Both the position numbers and the translations under genes were made by a program. Of a stretch of 64,000 nucleotides of DNA, positions 22,701-32,972 are shown one piece after another (within the stretch, counting starts at the first letter, position 1; every line of letters starts with the position of its first letter). The notes below the pieces were generated by a model, which made no database searches, was not told the origin of the DNA, and worked only from the letters and a program-made list of their open reading frames with translations. The DNA is taken from assembly GCA_014529385.2 (NCBI GenBank), contig CM043947.1, positions 104,621,811 to 104,685,810 of the forward strand, read 5' to 3'. The DNA comes from Adiantum capillus-veneris (taxonomy: Eukaryota; Streptophyta; Polypodiopsida; Polypodiales; Pteridaceae).

Positions 22701-24010
22701 ACAAGAGTTTAAACGTATTCGAAAGAAAGCTTATGGGTATTTCTTGCAGGACGGGTTTCTATGGCGGCATCTAAAGAAGTGTAGAGGAACCCCTCAGCGA
22801 GTTGTTTGTGATAAGATAACACAACTTCAAGTACTTAAAGAATTTCATGAGCCGCTATGGGCAATACATAGGGAAGTTTGGGCCACTTTTGCTAAAATCA
22901 AAGAATGATATCGGTGGAAGGATGTATAAAGATGTGGATCACTTTGTTGAAACTTGTTCTGTATGTCAAATGTACTCAAATGTAAAGCATCGAGATGGAT
23001 TACATCCAATGTATCCATTGTGCATGCATTTCAAATGGGTAGTTGACTTGATTACAATGCCCATAGGGTCATGGAAAACGAGATACATGGTGCTTGCAAG
23101 GGAAGATTTGAGGAACCAGGTTGAAGGGAGGGCTTTGCGAACCAAAACTACAAGTATGGTATGCAAATTTTTGCTAGAAGATGTGATATGCAGTTATGGT
23201 TGTGTTGGAAGAATTATTGCAGATAGAGGAGAGCTGGATGTTGACAAAGCCATATATTTTTTTGCTCGAATGGGTGTCAAATTAACACTCACTACTACAT
23301 ACAATCCTGAAGGGAATGGTAAAAGTGAAAGAGGGCATCCTCCCATTGTCAAGGCATTGGCTAAGGCATGTAAAGGTCATATTGGTGATTGGCCTCAACT
23401 ACTTCCTTATGCTTTATGGGTGGACCGTACTACACACAGATCAGTTATTACAGGTTTTATGCCATCAGAGCTTATGTATGGACATAAGCTTATTATGCCT
23501 CTTGAGGAGGCAGTGACTACATGGAGCATATTGCGTTGGGATTTATAAATGAGTAAAGAAGATTTGCTTGCTTCAAGGATTCGACAGCTAAAGCAGAGAA
23601 GCAAAGATATAGAAGCTGCAAAGGAGAAATTGAGGAGTGCTCGTTTGAAAAATAAGGAGGCTTTTGACAAGCGGCATAGGCTAAGGCCATGTGCTATTTG
23701 AGAAGGGGATTGGTTTCTTGTTTATGATAGCAGTTTGGACAACCAGTACACAGATATGTGGAAGATGGTTAAGCGGTGGTTTGGCCTGTATGTGGTTAAA
23801 CATGATTTTCCTAATGCTATCTACAAATTATGTGAGATGGATGGTACAGAGTTGAAACTTCCAGTTGCAGCAGGTAAACATGTCAAGCTATATAAAAAAA
23901 GAAATGAGGAACTTCAACTTGCAGACAAAGACTTCAATATGGACGAAGATAAGGATTTAGATGATGAAGAGGTGATTGCTAACGAAGACGTTGTCTTGGA
24001 CAACCTCTAG
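22701..24010 (+). pseudogene. gypsy integrase and C-terminal domain
   Basis: Zinc-binding end ETCSVCQMY near 22960; core with WVVDLITMPIGSW, RIIADRGELD and NPEGNGKSERGHP (Asp, Asp, Glu), up to PYALWVDRTTHRSVITGFMPSELMYGH; then, after a stop at 23546, a coiled linker and a CTD-like piece (MWKMVKRWFGLYVV...YKLCEMDG, to 24010). Two frames are joined near 22850 and one stop lies at 23699. With the upstream relics this makes gag, protease, RNase H and integrase in gypsy order on one strand. Confidence 0.75.
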
Positions 24011-24854
24011 AGATTGGCACATACCGGAGGATGTGCAGGTTTAGAGGGGTGGATGTTTTGCAACTTTGCATGCACAAGCTAAAAATTAGTTTTTTTTTTG
24101 TATCTATGAACTATGCTAAAACTGTTTATGGCATCAGAGTAGCAGGAATGTATGTATTATGCGGTTTTTGAGGACCAAAGTGAACCAATTGGGCTAGCAA
24201 GTGAAGAACGGAAGAAGGACTAGTTATTTGCTTAAAAATGTAGAGCTTGAAGTTCTGAAGGAGCAGGTCCAGACGGCTCATCAAACCGAGCTACGAAGCC
24301 CAAGATATTGGATTTTGAAGGTGCAGTGCATTGCAGATCCTCGTCGGGCAGGGCAGCTGGGGATAGGTGGCACGAGGGGGTGTTAGTGTATAGAGGCATA
24401 GTGCTCAAGTTATGGAGCATACCTATCTTTTCAGATTGCAGATCAGAGCTAAGGATTTCAGGATATGACTGTTTGAATTTTTGTCGTGGGGGCCGGCCTA
24501 ACCGCATGGGGAGTCATGCCATCTGGCATTTTCTGGGCCTCGACAAAGTTTGAGAAGGTTCTATACATTGTATGGAGCTAACATGAATTGACTACTTGTC
24601 AAATGGAGCCCGGAGCGGAAAGTTAAAGCAATTGGAATTCAGGGTGCAGTTTCTCGGAGTTGTCTATAGAGGATTTTCTCATGTTTTTGCAGCCTCGATT
24701 TGTAGTCTTGAGAATATCAAGAACCAACAAGGCCAAGGGAATTTGGAGTCAAGTATGTGAGTTTTTGGCAGGGCTTTGTGAATTGGCAACAGGATCACCG
24801 AGTAGTGACTTGCAGGCTTTAGAATTTGATGGTGACTTTTTTGTATGTGAATAC
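24011..24854. other. No recognisable gene; possible LTR of the forward gypsy copy
   Basis: A purine run GAGGGGTGGA at 24045-24054 precedes a TG, which could be polypurine tract and LTR start. No second copy exists to test it, and no coding region was found. Confidence 0.3.
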
Positions 24855-25016
24855 CTCACTATGGGGTTCCTCAAAGGCTTGAAGGGGTGGCCGCTTCAGA
24901 TCGTGCCATGTGGCCAAGAAGTGGCCCCATAGTAAGTAACTCACTATGGGGTTCCTCGAAGGCTTGAAGGGGTGGCCACTTCAGATCGTGCCACGTGGCC
25001 AAGCAGTGGCCCCATA
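24855..25016. repeat. 85-bp tandem duplication with terminal inverted motif
   Basis: CTCACTATGGGGTTCCTC-A/G-AAGGCTTGAAGG starts at 24855 and again at 24940. Each unit runs from ACTATGGGG to CCCCATA; the first ends in the perfect inverse CCCCATAGT. Units differ at only a few positions. Confidence 0.85.
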
Positions 25017-25525
25017 TGTAAGATTGAGTTGCCGGATAAAGTGTACAAAAGCTAGGAAGGCATACTTTTTGGGGTATCAAAATGGGAGCTCTTGAAGGAG
25101 CTCAAGGCCTTGGCCATGGCGAGTTGTTTTTGGGTGTTGTGGGCTCTATTTTTTGTGCATACCTGGCGGCTCAAGACACTGCAATGTGGTGGTTTTGGGT
25201 TGCAAGGAAAGCATGGCAGTATTCTCACGATGGGCGACACTTACGATGGTACTATCTCGCTGGGATGACATGGATTGCACGCCCGTAAGCATTGTTCCCA
25301 CGCTGAAAGGTCTTTTGGGGAGTAATCGAAGCAACCCCCCCCCCCCCCACCACTAGCGATATCACTAGTGCTCGGGGCGAGGGTGGGTTCATATGAGAGA
25401 GAGAAAGGGTAAAATTGGCCACGGGCAATGGCAACTCAAGCCGGAACGGGCAAAAGCTAAAGGCAAGGGATAAGGCCGGTCAAAGCAAAGATGCAAGGCC
25501 GATAAAAGGAGAGGAACATGTGCAG

Positions 25526-25612
<87 letters not shown>

Positions 25613-25798
25613 TAGAAGCTTAACTGATGTGGCGACCATGCAAGGAAATACCAAATTTGATGCACCAAGTGTATGTAAGGCATACAAAATTCTAAAAAAG
25701 GAGCCAAGGGGATGCATGGTCAAGAGGAGTTCAGTTTTTCTTTTTTTTGGGGACTTAGACCTCTATAAAAGGGGTATTTTTTACTTAACAAGGATTGG
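25017..25798. repeat. Spacer with C-tract and GA microsatellite
   Basis: A C-run lies at 25336-25349 and a pure GA run at about 25530-25609. No gene recognised. Confidence 0.7.
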
Positions 25799-25840
25799 TT
25801 CGATGTATGGTTAAGAGTCAAGCTTTGCCACAATCATATC
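25799..25840 (+). pseudogene. Short copia integrase island
   Basis: CGATGTATGGTTAAGAGTCA and the following AGCTTTGCCACA match the copia integrase codons for RCMVKSQALP seen (reverse strand) at 12230-12260. Only about 40 bp are recognisable; what follows is unrelated. Confidence 0.5.
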
Positions 25841-26575
25841 TCTTTAAGTTTAAGCTATATCTAGCATCTTTTGTATTTGTCTTAATGCATGTTTTGTGTC
25901 TGTTACGGAGGATATATTTTCACAACAGTGGATGTTTCAATTGCACAAGCAAGACTTCAGCTCGGCAACACTGCAAGGTCCGTTATCTGCATCCAATCCC
26001 CCATGTCTATGCGTTTTCTTGACGCAACACATAAATGCTATGGGGTAGGGCACGACTTCCCTTTCTTAAAATTTTTGGAGAGATCACAGTGCCAACTCTC
26101 CACCATACTGCTGTATGGCACTTTGCATGACATGCACTATCTATTTAGCATTTTTACTTTATGCCTGGTTACATGACAAAATGTTTAACTATTCACATTG
26201 CTTTTATGTAGCTTGATTCAAACATTGTCCTCCGACTTGCACAATTAGACGACACATGTACATGATCACCAGGTTGGTAGTGCAATTGAAATTTTAGTCT
26301 TTTGATACTTTTTGTATTTTTCTGAATTTGTCAATGCTTCCGTAAGATTAATTTAGCCACATATTTTCCTCACTAGTACATGCTCAATCTCAATCAGTGA
26401 AACTATATATCAAATAGATACGCACTTCTTTTCTCACAGTTCAAAAATTCCACTTATGTATTATAGTACTTGATATATTTTGTACATGTTTTGTTTATTT
26501 CTATGTGGTTGATGTGGCTTTACGTGTGTCCATGTTCCATATCTCTCCACTTAAATCTCCTATATTGTCTTTGGT
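25841..26575. other. No recognisable gene
   Basis: AT-rich sequence with short frames and no motif I can name. Confidence 0.35.
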
Positions 26576-27245
26576 TTGCAACCAATTTCCATAGCAAATA
26601 CTGTTATGAGCGCATATAGAGCTAGAAGAGAGAAAATTTTAGAACAGGGATATCTGAAACTCTGGAGTTTGGTCTCTAGGATATCTGACTTGAAAATTTT
26701 AGAACTAAGGAAATCATCCGAACTCCTTGCATTGGTGTTGCAGGAAGATCCCGCACTTGAACACCAAAAGTTCAAGTCTTTAAGATTATTTATGAGCAAG
26801 CACGTCGTTCCCCAAATTATTGTTTTCGGCGAGACGTGATGGAGATGCTGCTAAAGGTCAATACACCGCACTCCACTTGCATTGATAAAGGATGGGAGAT
26901 CGGACCCTCGAAGGCAGGATTTACTACATCAACGCTCGGAAGTTAGGATGCCTGGCTACCGACTTAAAGAAAATCCATGGGGGAGAAGAATTGAGAGTAA
27001 TGTAGTTATACTACTTGTTTCCTACACATTCAGGCATCACTGTTTCTACGTCTGACGGCACCGAGAGAAATTTTGGTGTTCCAAGACACTTATCCAAGAG
27101 TAGAAACAGCATAATTTACTACCCACTTAAGGATAAGTATAGGGACTATTTTTCAGGAGAAATAGAGGATTGTAAGAATGTGACAACACATAAACATCGT
27201 CTGTATCATTATCTCCCAGGACAGCCTGCCAGACGTATCATATAG
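26576..27245 (+). pseudogene. Unknown coding fragments
   Basis: Two frames look coding. 26576-26839 has a charged helical run (AYRARREKILEQGYLKLW and on). 27015-27245 has SDGTERNFGVPRHLSKS and IIYYPLKDKYRDYFSGEIED. The second recurs at about 31845-32150 with roughly 20 extra codons between SDGTE and RNFGVP, so the present copy carries an internal deletion. I do not recognise the protein. It may be a captured host-gene fragment or part of an unlisted element. Confidence 0.35.
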
Positions 27246-27476
27246 ATATGCTAGAATGCTATGTAATAAATTGATCAAAAGTTATCCTAAGCCTCAAAAG
27301 GTTACGATTGTAATAAAATTTCTATCAATAAAAGAGGAGTTTTTGTCTCTGAGTTTTGTTATGTCGGTGATTTGAACTTGTGTTTTATTAAAGTCCCGTG
27401 TTTATTTAAATCTTGAACTCTAGCAATCGTATCAAATTCAGTGTAAACCGTGTAGGCACCACCTGTCGCTCTCTAT
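27246..27476. other. Spacer before the chromovirus, no 5' LTR
   Basis: No similarity to the 2.8-kb LTR at 32973-35749 is visible, so the element that follows is truncated at its 5' end. Confidence 0.5.
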
Positions 27477-28260
27477 TTGATAGCACAAGAAAAGAAGCTC
27501 CTCCTAAAGCAAGCCCAACCTCCAACCTTTAACGGCGAGGGAGCTAATGTGGAGAGAGATGTGGAAGTGTGGATGGAAGCAATGGACAATTATTTCAAGG
27601 ATGCAGGTACTCAACTCGAGAACCAGACCATGCTCACAATGTTCCACCTCTCTGGCAATGCTAGGATTTGGTGGAAACACCATTGCAGAGAGCTGAACAT
27701 CAAGGGATCTTCTCAGTCCTGGGAAGACATCAAGGCTGCACTGATGGGGAGTTACTTACCACCCGCTTATAAAACCTTGAAGATGAATGAGTTCTTTTCC
27801 GTTCGTCAGTCGACTTCTTCAGTCGAGGAGTATTACTCAAAGTTTGTTACTCTTAGAAGATATGCTCCTAGAATTACCCTGGATCAGCAAGTAGCACGGT
27901 TCTACCAAGGGCTCATTGACCCCTTAAAACAATCGGCTGGAAGCTCTCACGACAACAACTCTTCAAGATGCCTTGCTAAGAGCTAAACCCTTAGCTATGG
28001 AAATTTATAAGGTCAATCAAAATAGGAGGAATCATTTAGCGAAAAGGGCAAGGACAAATGTTTAGAATAATAGACCAACCAACCAAGCATACGAACAGTG
28101 CCCAATAGTAGCCACTACCGCAGTTATGGAATTTCCATTTGTACGTTGTTATGAGTGCACCAAATTTGGGCATTACCGATCTAAATTCCCCAAGAAGACT
28201 CAAGCAACCAGCGCCAATGCCATACCTCTAAATGTCTATGGGTGAGCACAACCTAATGGA
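27477..28260 (+). pseudogene. Chromovirus gag
   Basis: A 169-residue frame to 27986 has the retrotransposon gag fold: PPTFNGEGANVERDVEVWME, MLTMFHLSGNARIWW, SVEEYYSKFVTLRRYAPR. After a frameshift a knuckle follows near 28140 (CYECTKFGHYRSKF), in which the last Cys of CX2CX4HX4C is replaced by Phe. Parts of this gag recur in rearranged form at 43877-44602. Confidence 0.88.
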
Positions 28261-28297
28261 AGAGGAGGATGTGGAAGGGTAAACAGAGGGATAGGGC

Positions 28298-28900
28298 GTG
28301 GAGCTACCAGCCAGAGTGATTGCCGTAGTGGTACAACCAACTATGGGAGATGAAGCAGAGGAGATAGAAACCTTGCATGCTGCAATTGACAACCCCAATG
28401 GTTGCGATCAATACACAATCATCCATACGCCAGGATCTCTCAGAGGTGAACAAGTTAACTTCCTTATAGATTGTGGTAGTACTCTTTCATTTTTTTCACC
28501 CAGATGCATGACGAAGTTAAAGCTAGATAAGTATCCAACAAGCAAACTAGTTGTAGAGTTAGCAAATGGCAAGGAAGTAGTATCTCAACACTCCGCAGGT
28601 ATAATCAACTTTGATCTAGGGGGACACCCAACTTCTGCCCAATTTTGAACCCTACCTTTAAGATTCTTTGATGGGATACTAGGGATGGACTAGCTAAAGA
28701 AAAATCAGGCCCACATCCATTGTGCACAAGGGAACTTTACCTTTACAGATAACTTGGGTACTGAAGTCTTAATCAAAGGGGAAAATGGGAGACCTAGGGC
28801 TACTCTAGCTAAGGCCAGCATACTTTTGAAGGGACTGAGAAAGGGGCAGCAAATTTATGCGATAAAGCTCAACAAGGTGGACCAATCACACACCAGACTT
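28298..28900 (+). pseudogene. Chromovirus aspartic protease
   Basis: VNFLIDCGSTLSFFSPRC holds the catalytic Asp in a D-C-G triplet instead of D-S/T-G. ELANGKEVVSQ and the later GILGMD-like end follow, with stops after 28648. Two inverted copies of this same stretch lie at 31195-31625 and 32186-32575. Confidence 0.82.
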
Positions 28901-28914
28901 CGACCAAACTGATT

Positions 28915-30235
28915 GAGGGAGTATGATGATGTATTCCCTGAAGACCTTACGAATATTCCACCACATAGAGAGGTAGATCATGAGACTGAGACTATCTCAA
29001 AGAGACCTTATAAAATGTCACTTCCAGAGGCCATAGAACTCAAGGAGCAACTTAAGCAACTCATTGAACAAGGATTCATTTGACCCAGTATTTCTCCTTG
29101 GGGCGCACCAGTTCTTTTTCAGAAGAAGAAGGATGGGACCTTAAGGCTATTACCGTGGACTGAACCAGGTAACTGTCAAAAACAAGTATCCAATTCCAAG
29201 GATTGACGAACTCTTGGACAGACTCCATGGCGCCAAAATGTTTACAAAGATTAATCTAAGGTCAGGATATTACCAAATAGGATCAAGGAATCAGACATTC
29301 CAAAGACAGCTTTCAACACTAGGTATGGACACTACGAATTCACAATAATGTCCTTTGGTCTAACAAATGCTCCTGCAAGCTTCAATCGACTTATGCAGGA
29401 TATTTTCAGACCTTATCTGGATGATTTTGTCGTGATTTTCTTTGACGACATTCTGATCTAGTCTAAGAACGAGGAAGATCATGAAAATCATGTTCGCAAA
29501 GTACTTGATCTTCTTCGAGAGCACCAACTTTACGCTAAAGCGAGCAAGTGTACCTTCTTCTCACCAAAGGTCAATTATCTTGGATTTATGATATCGGCCG
29601 AAGGGATTTCAGTGGACCCAGATAAAGTCAAGGATATTGTTGATTGGCCTCAACCATCCACCGTCACCGAAGTAAGAGGATTTCTTGGGATAACGGGATG
29701 GTACATGATTTTTGTCAAGGACTATGCACGTATTGTTGCACCTTTGACGGAGCTCCTAAAGAAAGGAATGAGGATCGAATGGAAGACCGAGCAGGAGTCT
29801 AGCTTTCGTAAGCTAAAAGAATTCTTGGTCTCAGCTCCTATCTTAAAGCTTCCAGATTTCAGTAAGGAATTTGAAGTAGCAACCGATGCTAGCAAATTTG
29901 CTTTAGGCGGAGTTCTTACTCAAGAAGGAAGGTCGTTGGCGTATACTTCAGGAAAGCTGAGGGATCATGAGAAGAATTATCCTACTCACGATTTGGAACT
30001 TTTAGCGGTTATACATGCGTTGAAGTTATGGAGACATTATCTTCTCGGATGCAGGTTTCAGCTAGTTACAGATCACAAGAACTTAAAATGGATTTTTATT
30101 CAACCTATTCTCAATATGCAACAACGGTGATGGATAGAAATCTTACAAGAATATGATCTTGACATAAAGTATAGACCAGGGAAGGAAAATTCCGTTGCAG
30201 ATGGACTGAGCCAAAAATCTTTTCTCGGAGCTATC
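28915..30235 (+). pseudogene. Chromovirus reverse transcriptase and RNase H
   Basis: RT pieces: [48 protein letters not shown], active site [10 protein letters not shown], then HQLYAKASKCTFF and VNYLGFMISAEGI. From 29588 one 180-residue frame covers connection and RNase H: FLGITGWYMIFVKDYA, VATDASKFALGGVL, NYPTHDLELLAVIHALKLWRHYL, LVTDHKNLKWIF. Stops at about 29081, 29461 and 30128 and frameshifts near 29140 and 29285. Order and motifs are typical of Ty3/gypsy. Confidence 0.92.
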
Positions 30236-30299
30236 TCTATTCCAAATAACCCTATCTGGGATAGAATTAAAGAAGCATCTTTGGTAGATCCAAAATACC

Positions 30300-31194
30300 A
30301 ACATATAGTATCATTAGTCCAGCAGAATAAGATGCATGAAGCTAAAGATTACTCTCATGGGAGGATGTCTTTACTTCAGACATAGGCTCTATGTACCTAG
30401 AGGCCCAGCTTTAAAGAAGACTATTCTGTATGAAGCACACGATAGCCCTACATCAAGACATCCAGGTTATGCTAAGACTCTTCATGCTATCAAGACGAGT
30501 TATTTTTGGTCCGGAATGAAAGGAGACATACTTCGCTATGTGAGGCAATGTATTTCTTGTCAGCGGATAAAAGCCGAAAGAATCAAGTAACCAAGGCAAC
30601 TTCAACCTCTTGACATACCCCAGATGAAATGGGAATGCATCAATATGGACTTTGTTACAGGGTGACGTTCTACAGGAGGTTATAACTCTATATTTGTGGT
30701 TGTTGATATGCTCACAAAAGTGTCTCATCTAATACCTATAAAGACAACCTTTACTGCTTTGGATATTAGCCGAGGATTCATCAAGGAAATATTTAGGTTA
30801 CATGTTTTACCCAAGTGTATCGTCAGTGATAGAGATGCTAAGTTTACATCAAAGTTTTGGACTTCTCTTTTCCAATCTATTGGGTCACAATTAGCCTTCA
30901 GCACAGCGTCTCATCCATAGACAGATGGGCAGACTGAAAGAGTAAATCAAGTCATTGAGGACATTCTCAGGGCCTATTGTTCTCAAGAGACAAAGAAGTG
31001 GTTACAATATCTTCCTTTGGTAGAATATGCTTACAATTCTTCCGAACATAGAAGCATTGGAATGTCACCCTTCAAAGCTCTTTATGCCACAAGACTGTTT
31101 AGCACTGCTTAACTTTTCAGACCCAACCATGAGAGGGGAAACCTCTAAGAAGATGCTAGAAGACATGGAAGCTCAAGCTAAGGCCATTTTCCAA
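30300..31194 (+). pseudogene. Chromovirus integrase, zinc finger and core
   Basis: Zinc finger HDSPTSRHPGYAKT...CISCQRIK (HHCC) at 30336-30590. Core with MKWECINMDFVTG, VVDMLTKVSHLIPIK, CIVSDRDAKFTS and TDGQTERVNQVIE, then YNSSEHRSIGMSPFKALY: Asp, Asp and Glu are present. Stops lie at about 30588, 30663 and 30918. The frame ends at 31194, where an inverted protease copy begins. Confidence 0.88.
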
Positions 31195-31625
31195 GACTTC
31201 ATTACCCAAGTTATCTGTAAAGGTAAAGTTCCCTTGTGCACAATGGATGTGGGCCTAATTTTGCTTTAGCCAGTCCATCCATAGTATCCCATCTAAGAAT
31301 CCTAAAGGTAGGGTTCGAAATTGGGCAGAAGTTGGGTGTCCCCCTAGATCAAAGTCGATTATACCTGCAAAGTGTTGAGATACTACTTCCTTGCCGTTTG
31401 CTAACTCTACAACTAGTTTTCTTGTTGGATACTTATCTAGCTTTAACTTCCTCATGCATCTGGGTGAAAGAAATGAGAGAGTACTACCACAATATATAAG
31501 GAAGTTAACTTGTTCATCTCTGAGAAATCCTGGTGTATGAATGACTGCGTATTTCTCGCAACCATTGGGGTTGTCAATTGTAGCATGCAAGGTTGCTCTC
31601 TCCTCTGCTTCATCTCCCACATTAT
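31195..31625 (-). pseudogene. Inverted chromovirus protease fragment 1
   Basis: Reverse strand reads IHTPGFLRDEQVNFLIYCGSTLSF, KLKLDKYPTRKLVVELANGK and FRTLPLGFLDGI, the same stretch as 28360-28760 on the forward strand. The catalytic Asp is Tyr here. It begins abruptly at GACTTCATTACCCAAGTTAT, inside the integrase gene. Confidence 0.85.
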
Positions 31626-32185
31626 GGTTTTTCTAGTTCGTAACTGGAATGCTAAAGCCAAAACATGAATGTGCAGGGTTTTTATTGGGTTAGGATAACA
31701 AGAAACAAGTTATCTTATGTTTTTTGCGAACAATCGTTTTGGGTTAATGTTGTTTGGATTCCCATTTTTTCAAGTTATCAAGAGCTTCTGTTTGGATGCT
31801 CTTCTTCCGCAATAAAGCATTATTCCAGTTTTTGCTACTTCTGACGGCACCGAGCAAACCCTGAATGAGTGGCTTTGGGACAAGGTCACTGATGTAATTC
31901 CAGCAAATAGAGTTAGAAATTTTGGTGTTCCAAGACACTTATCCAAGAGTATGAACACCATAATTTACTATCCTCTTAAGGATAAGTATAGGGACTATTT
32001 CTCAGAATAAATAGAGGATTGTAAGAAGGTGGCAACACATAAACATCATCTGTATCATTATATCCCACAACAGCCTGCCAGACATATCATACAGATATCC
32101 CAGAATGCTACGTAATAAATTGATCAAAAGTTATCCTAAGCCTCTAGGCATAACTCCACATTGTTCCGATTTTTCCCCTAGATTA
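31626..32185 (+). other. Insert between inverted protease copies, with unknown coding fragment
   Basis: 31845-32150 reads SDGTEQTLNEWLWDKVTDV, then RNFGVPRHLSKSMNTIIYYP and on, the fuller version of the fragment at 27015-27245, now with stops. 31630-31840 is unassigned. Confidence 0.5.
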
Positions 32186-32575
32186 AGACTTCATTACCCA
32201 AGTTATTTGTAAAGGTAAAGTTCCCCTGTGCACAATGGATATGGGACTCATGTTGCTTTAGCCAGTCCATCCCTAGTATCCCATCAAAGAATCCTAAAGG
32301 TAGGGTTCGAAACTGGACAGAAGTTGGGTGTCCCCCTAGGTCAAAGTCGATTACACCTACAGAGTGTTGAGATACTACTTCCTTGCTGTTTGCTAACTCT
32401 ACAACTAATTTGCTTGTTGGATACTTATCTAGCTTTAGCTTCCTCATGCATGTGGGTTAAAGAAATGAAAGAGTACTACCACAATCTATAAGGAAGTTAA
32501 CTTGTTCACCTCTGAGAGATCATGGCAGCATGCAAGGTTGCTCTCTCCTCCGCTTCATCTCCCACAGAGCATTAT
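32186..32575 (-). pseudogene. Inverted chromovirus protease fragment 2
   Basis: Reverse strand reads KLKLDKYPTSKLVVELANSK, FDLGGHPTSVQFRTLPLGFF and ILGMDWLKQHESHIHCAQGN. It starts at the same GACTTCATTACCCAAGTTAT edge as fragment 1. Upstream of the KLKLDKYP motif the frame is broken, so the catalytic loop is lost. Confidence 0.85.
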
Positions 32576-32941
32576 TCCAATTCGTAAACCTAGGCCCGAT
32601 ATATTGTGGACCCTTTGAAATCACTAAGGTTTTGAGTGACCAGGCCTACAAGCTCAAGTTACCCGCAAACATAAAGGTTCACGATGTATTTCACATCAGG
32701 CTACTCAAAACCCTACATTCCTAACCCCGATCAACTCTTGGACTCAAATCAGATAGTTATGCCAGCACAAGGAGTTCTCAAAATTCAACCTAATTACGTC
32801 CTTGAATCAAGAGAAAGAAAGCTACGAAACAGGACAATTACCGAGCACCTTATGAAGTGGAAAGATTATCCTGAAGAAGACGCTACTTGGGAGGACGAAC
32901 CAACGCTCATAAAGGATTATCCTAATAAATTCTTGAGATGA
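32576..32941 (+). pseudogene. Integrase C-terminal domain and chromodomain
   Basis: LGPIYCGPFEITKVLSDQAY, then HDVFHIRLLK, the integrase C-terminal GPF/Y module, and after a frameshift a chromodomain (ERKLRNRTITEHLMKWKDYP, EEDATWEDEPTLI). Stop at 32939. Chromodomains can direct integration to heterochromatin by binding methylated H3 (known for the family). Confidence 0.85.
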
Positions 32942-32962
32942 AGAAATCTCAAATTTTGCACG

Positions 32963-32972
32963 TTGGGGAGGT
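32963..32972 (+). other. Chromovirus polypurine tract
   Basis: TTGGGGAGGT lies directly before the LTR start TGTAAG. Confidence 0.75.

Noticed and set aside
24855-25016. CRISPR-like direct repeats
   Set aside because: Only two adjacent units without spacers, in a plant genome; an ordinary tandem duplication.
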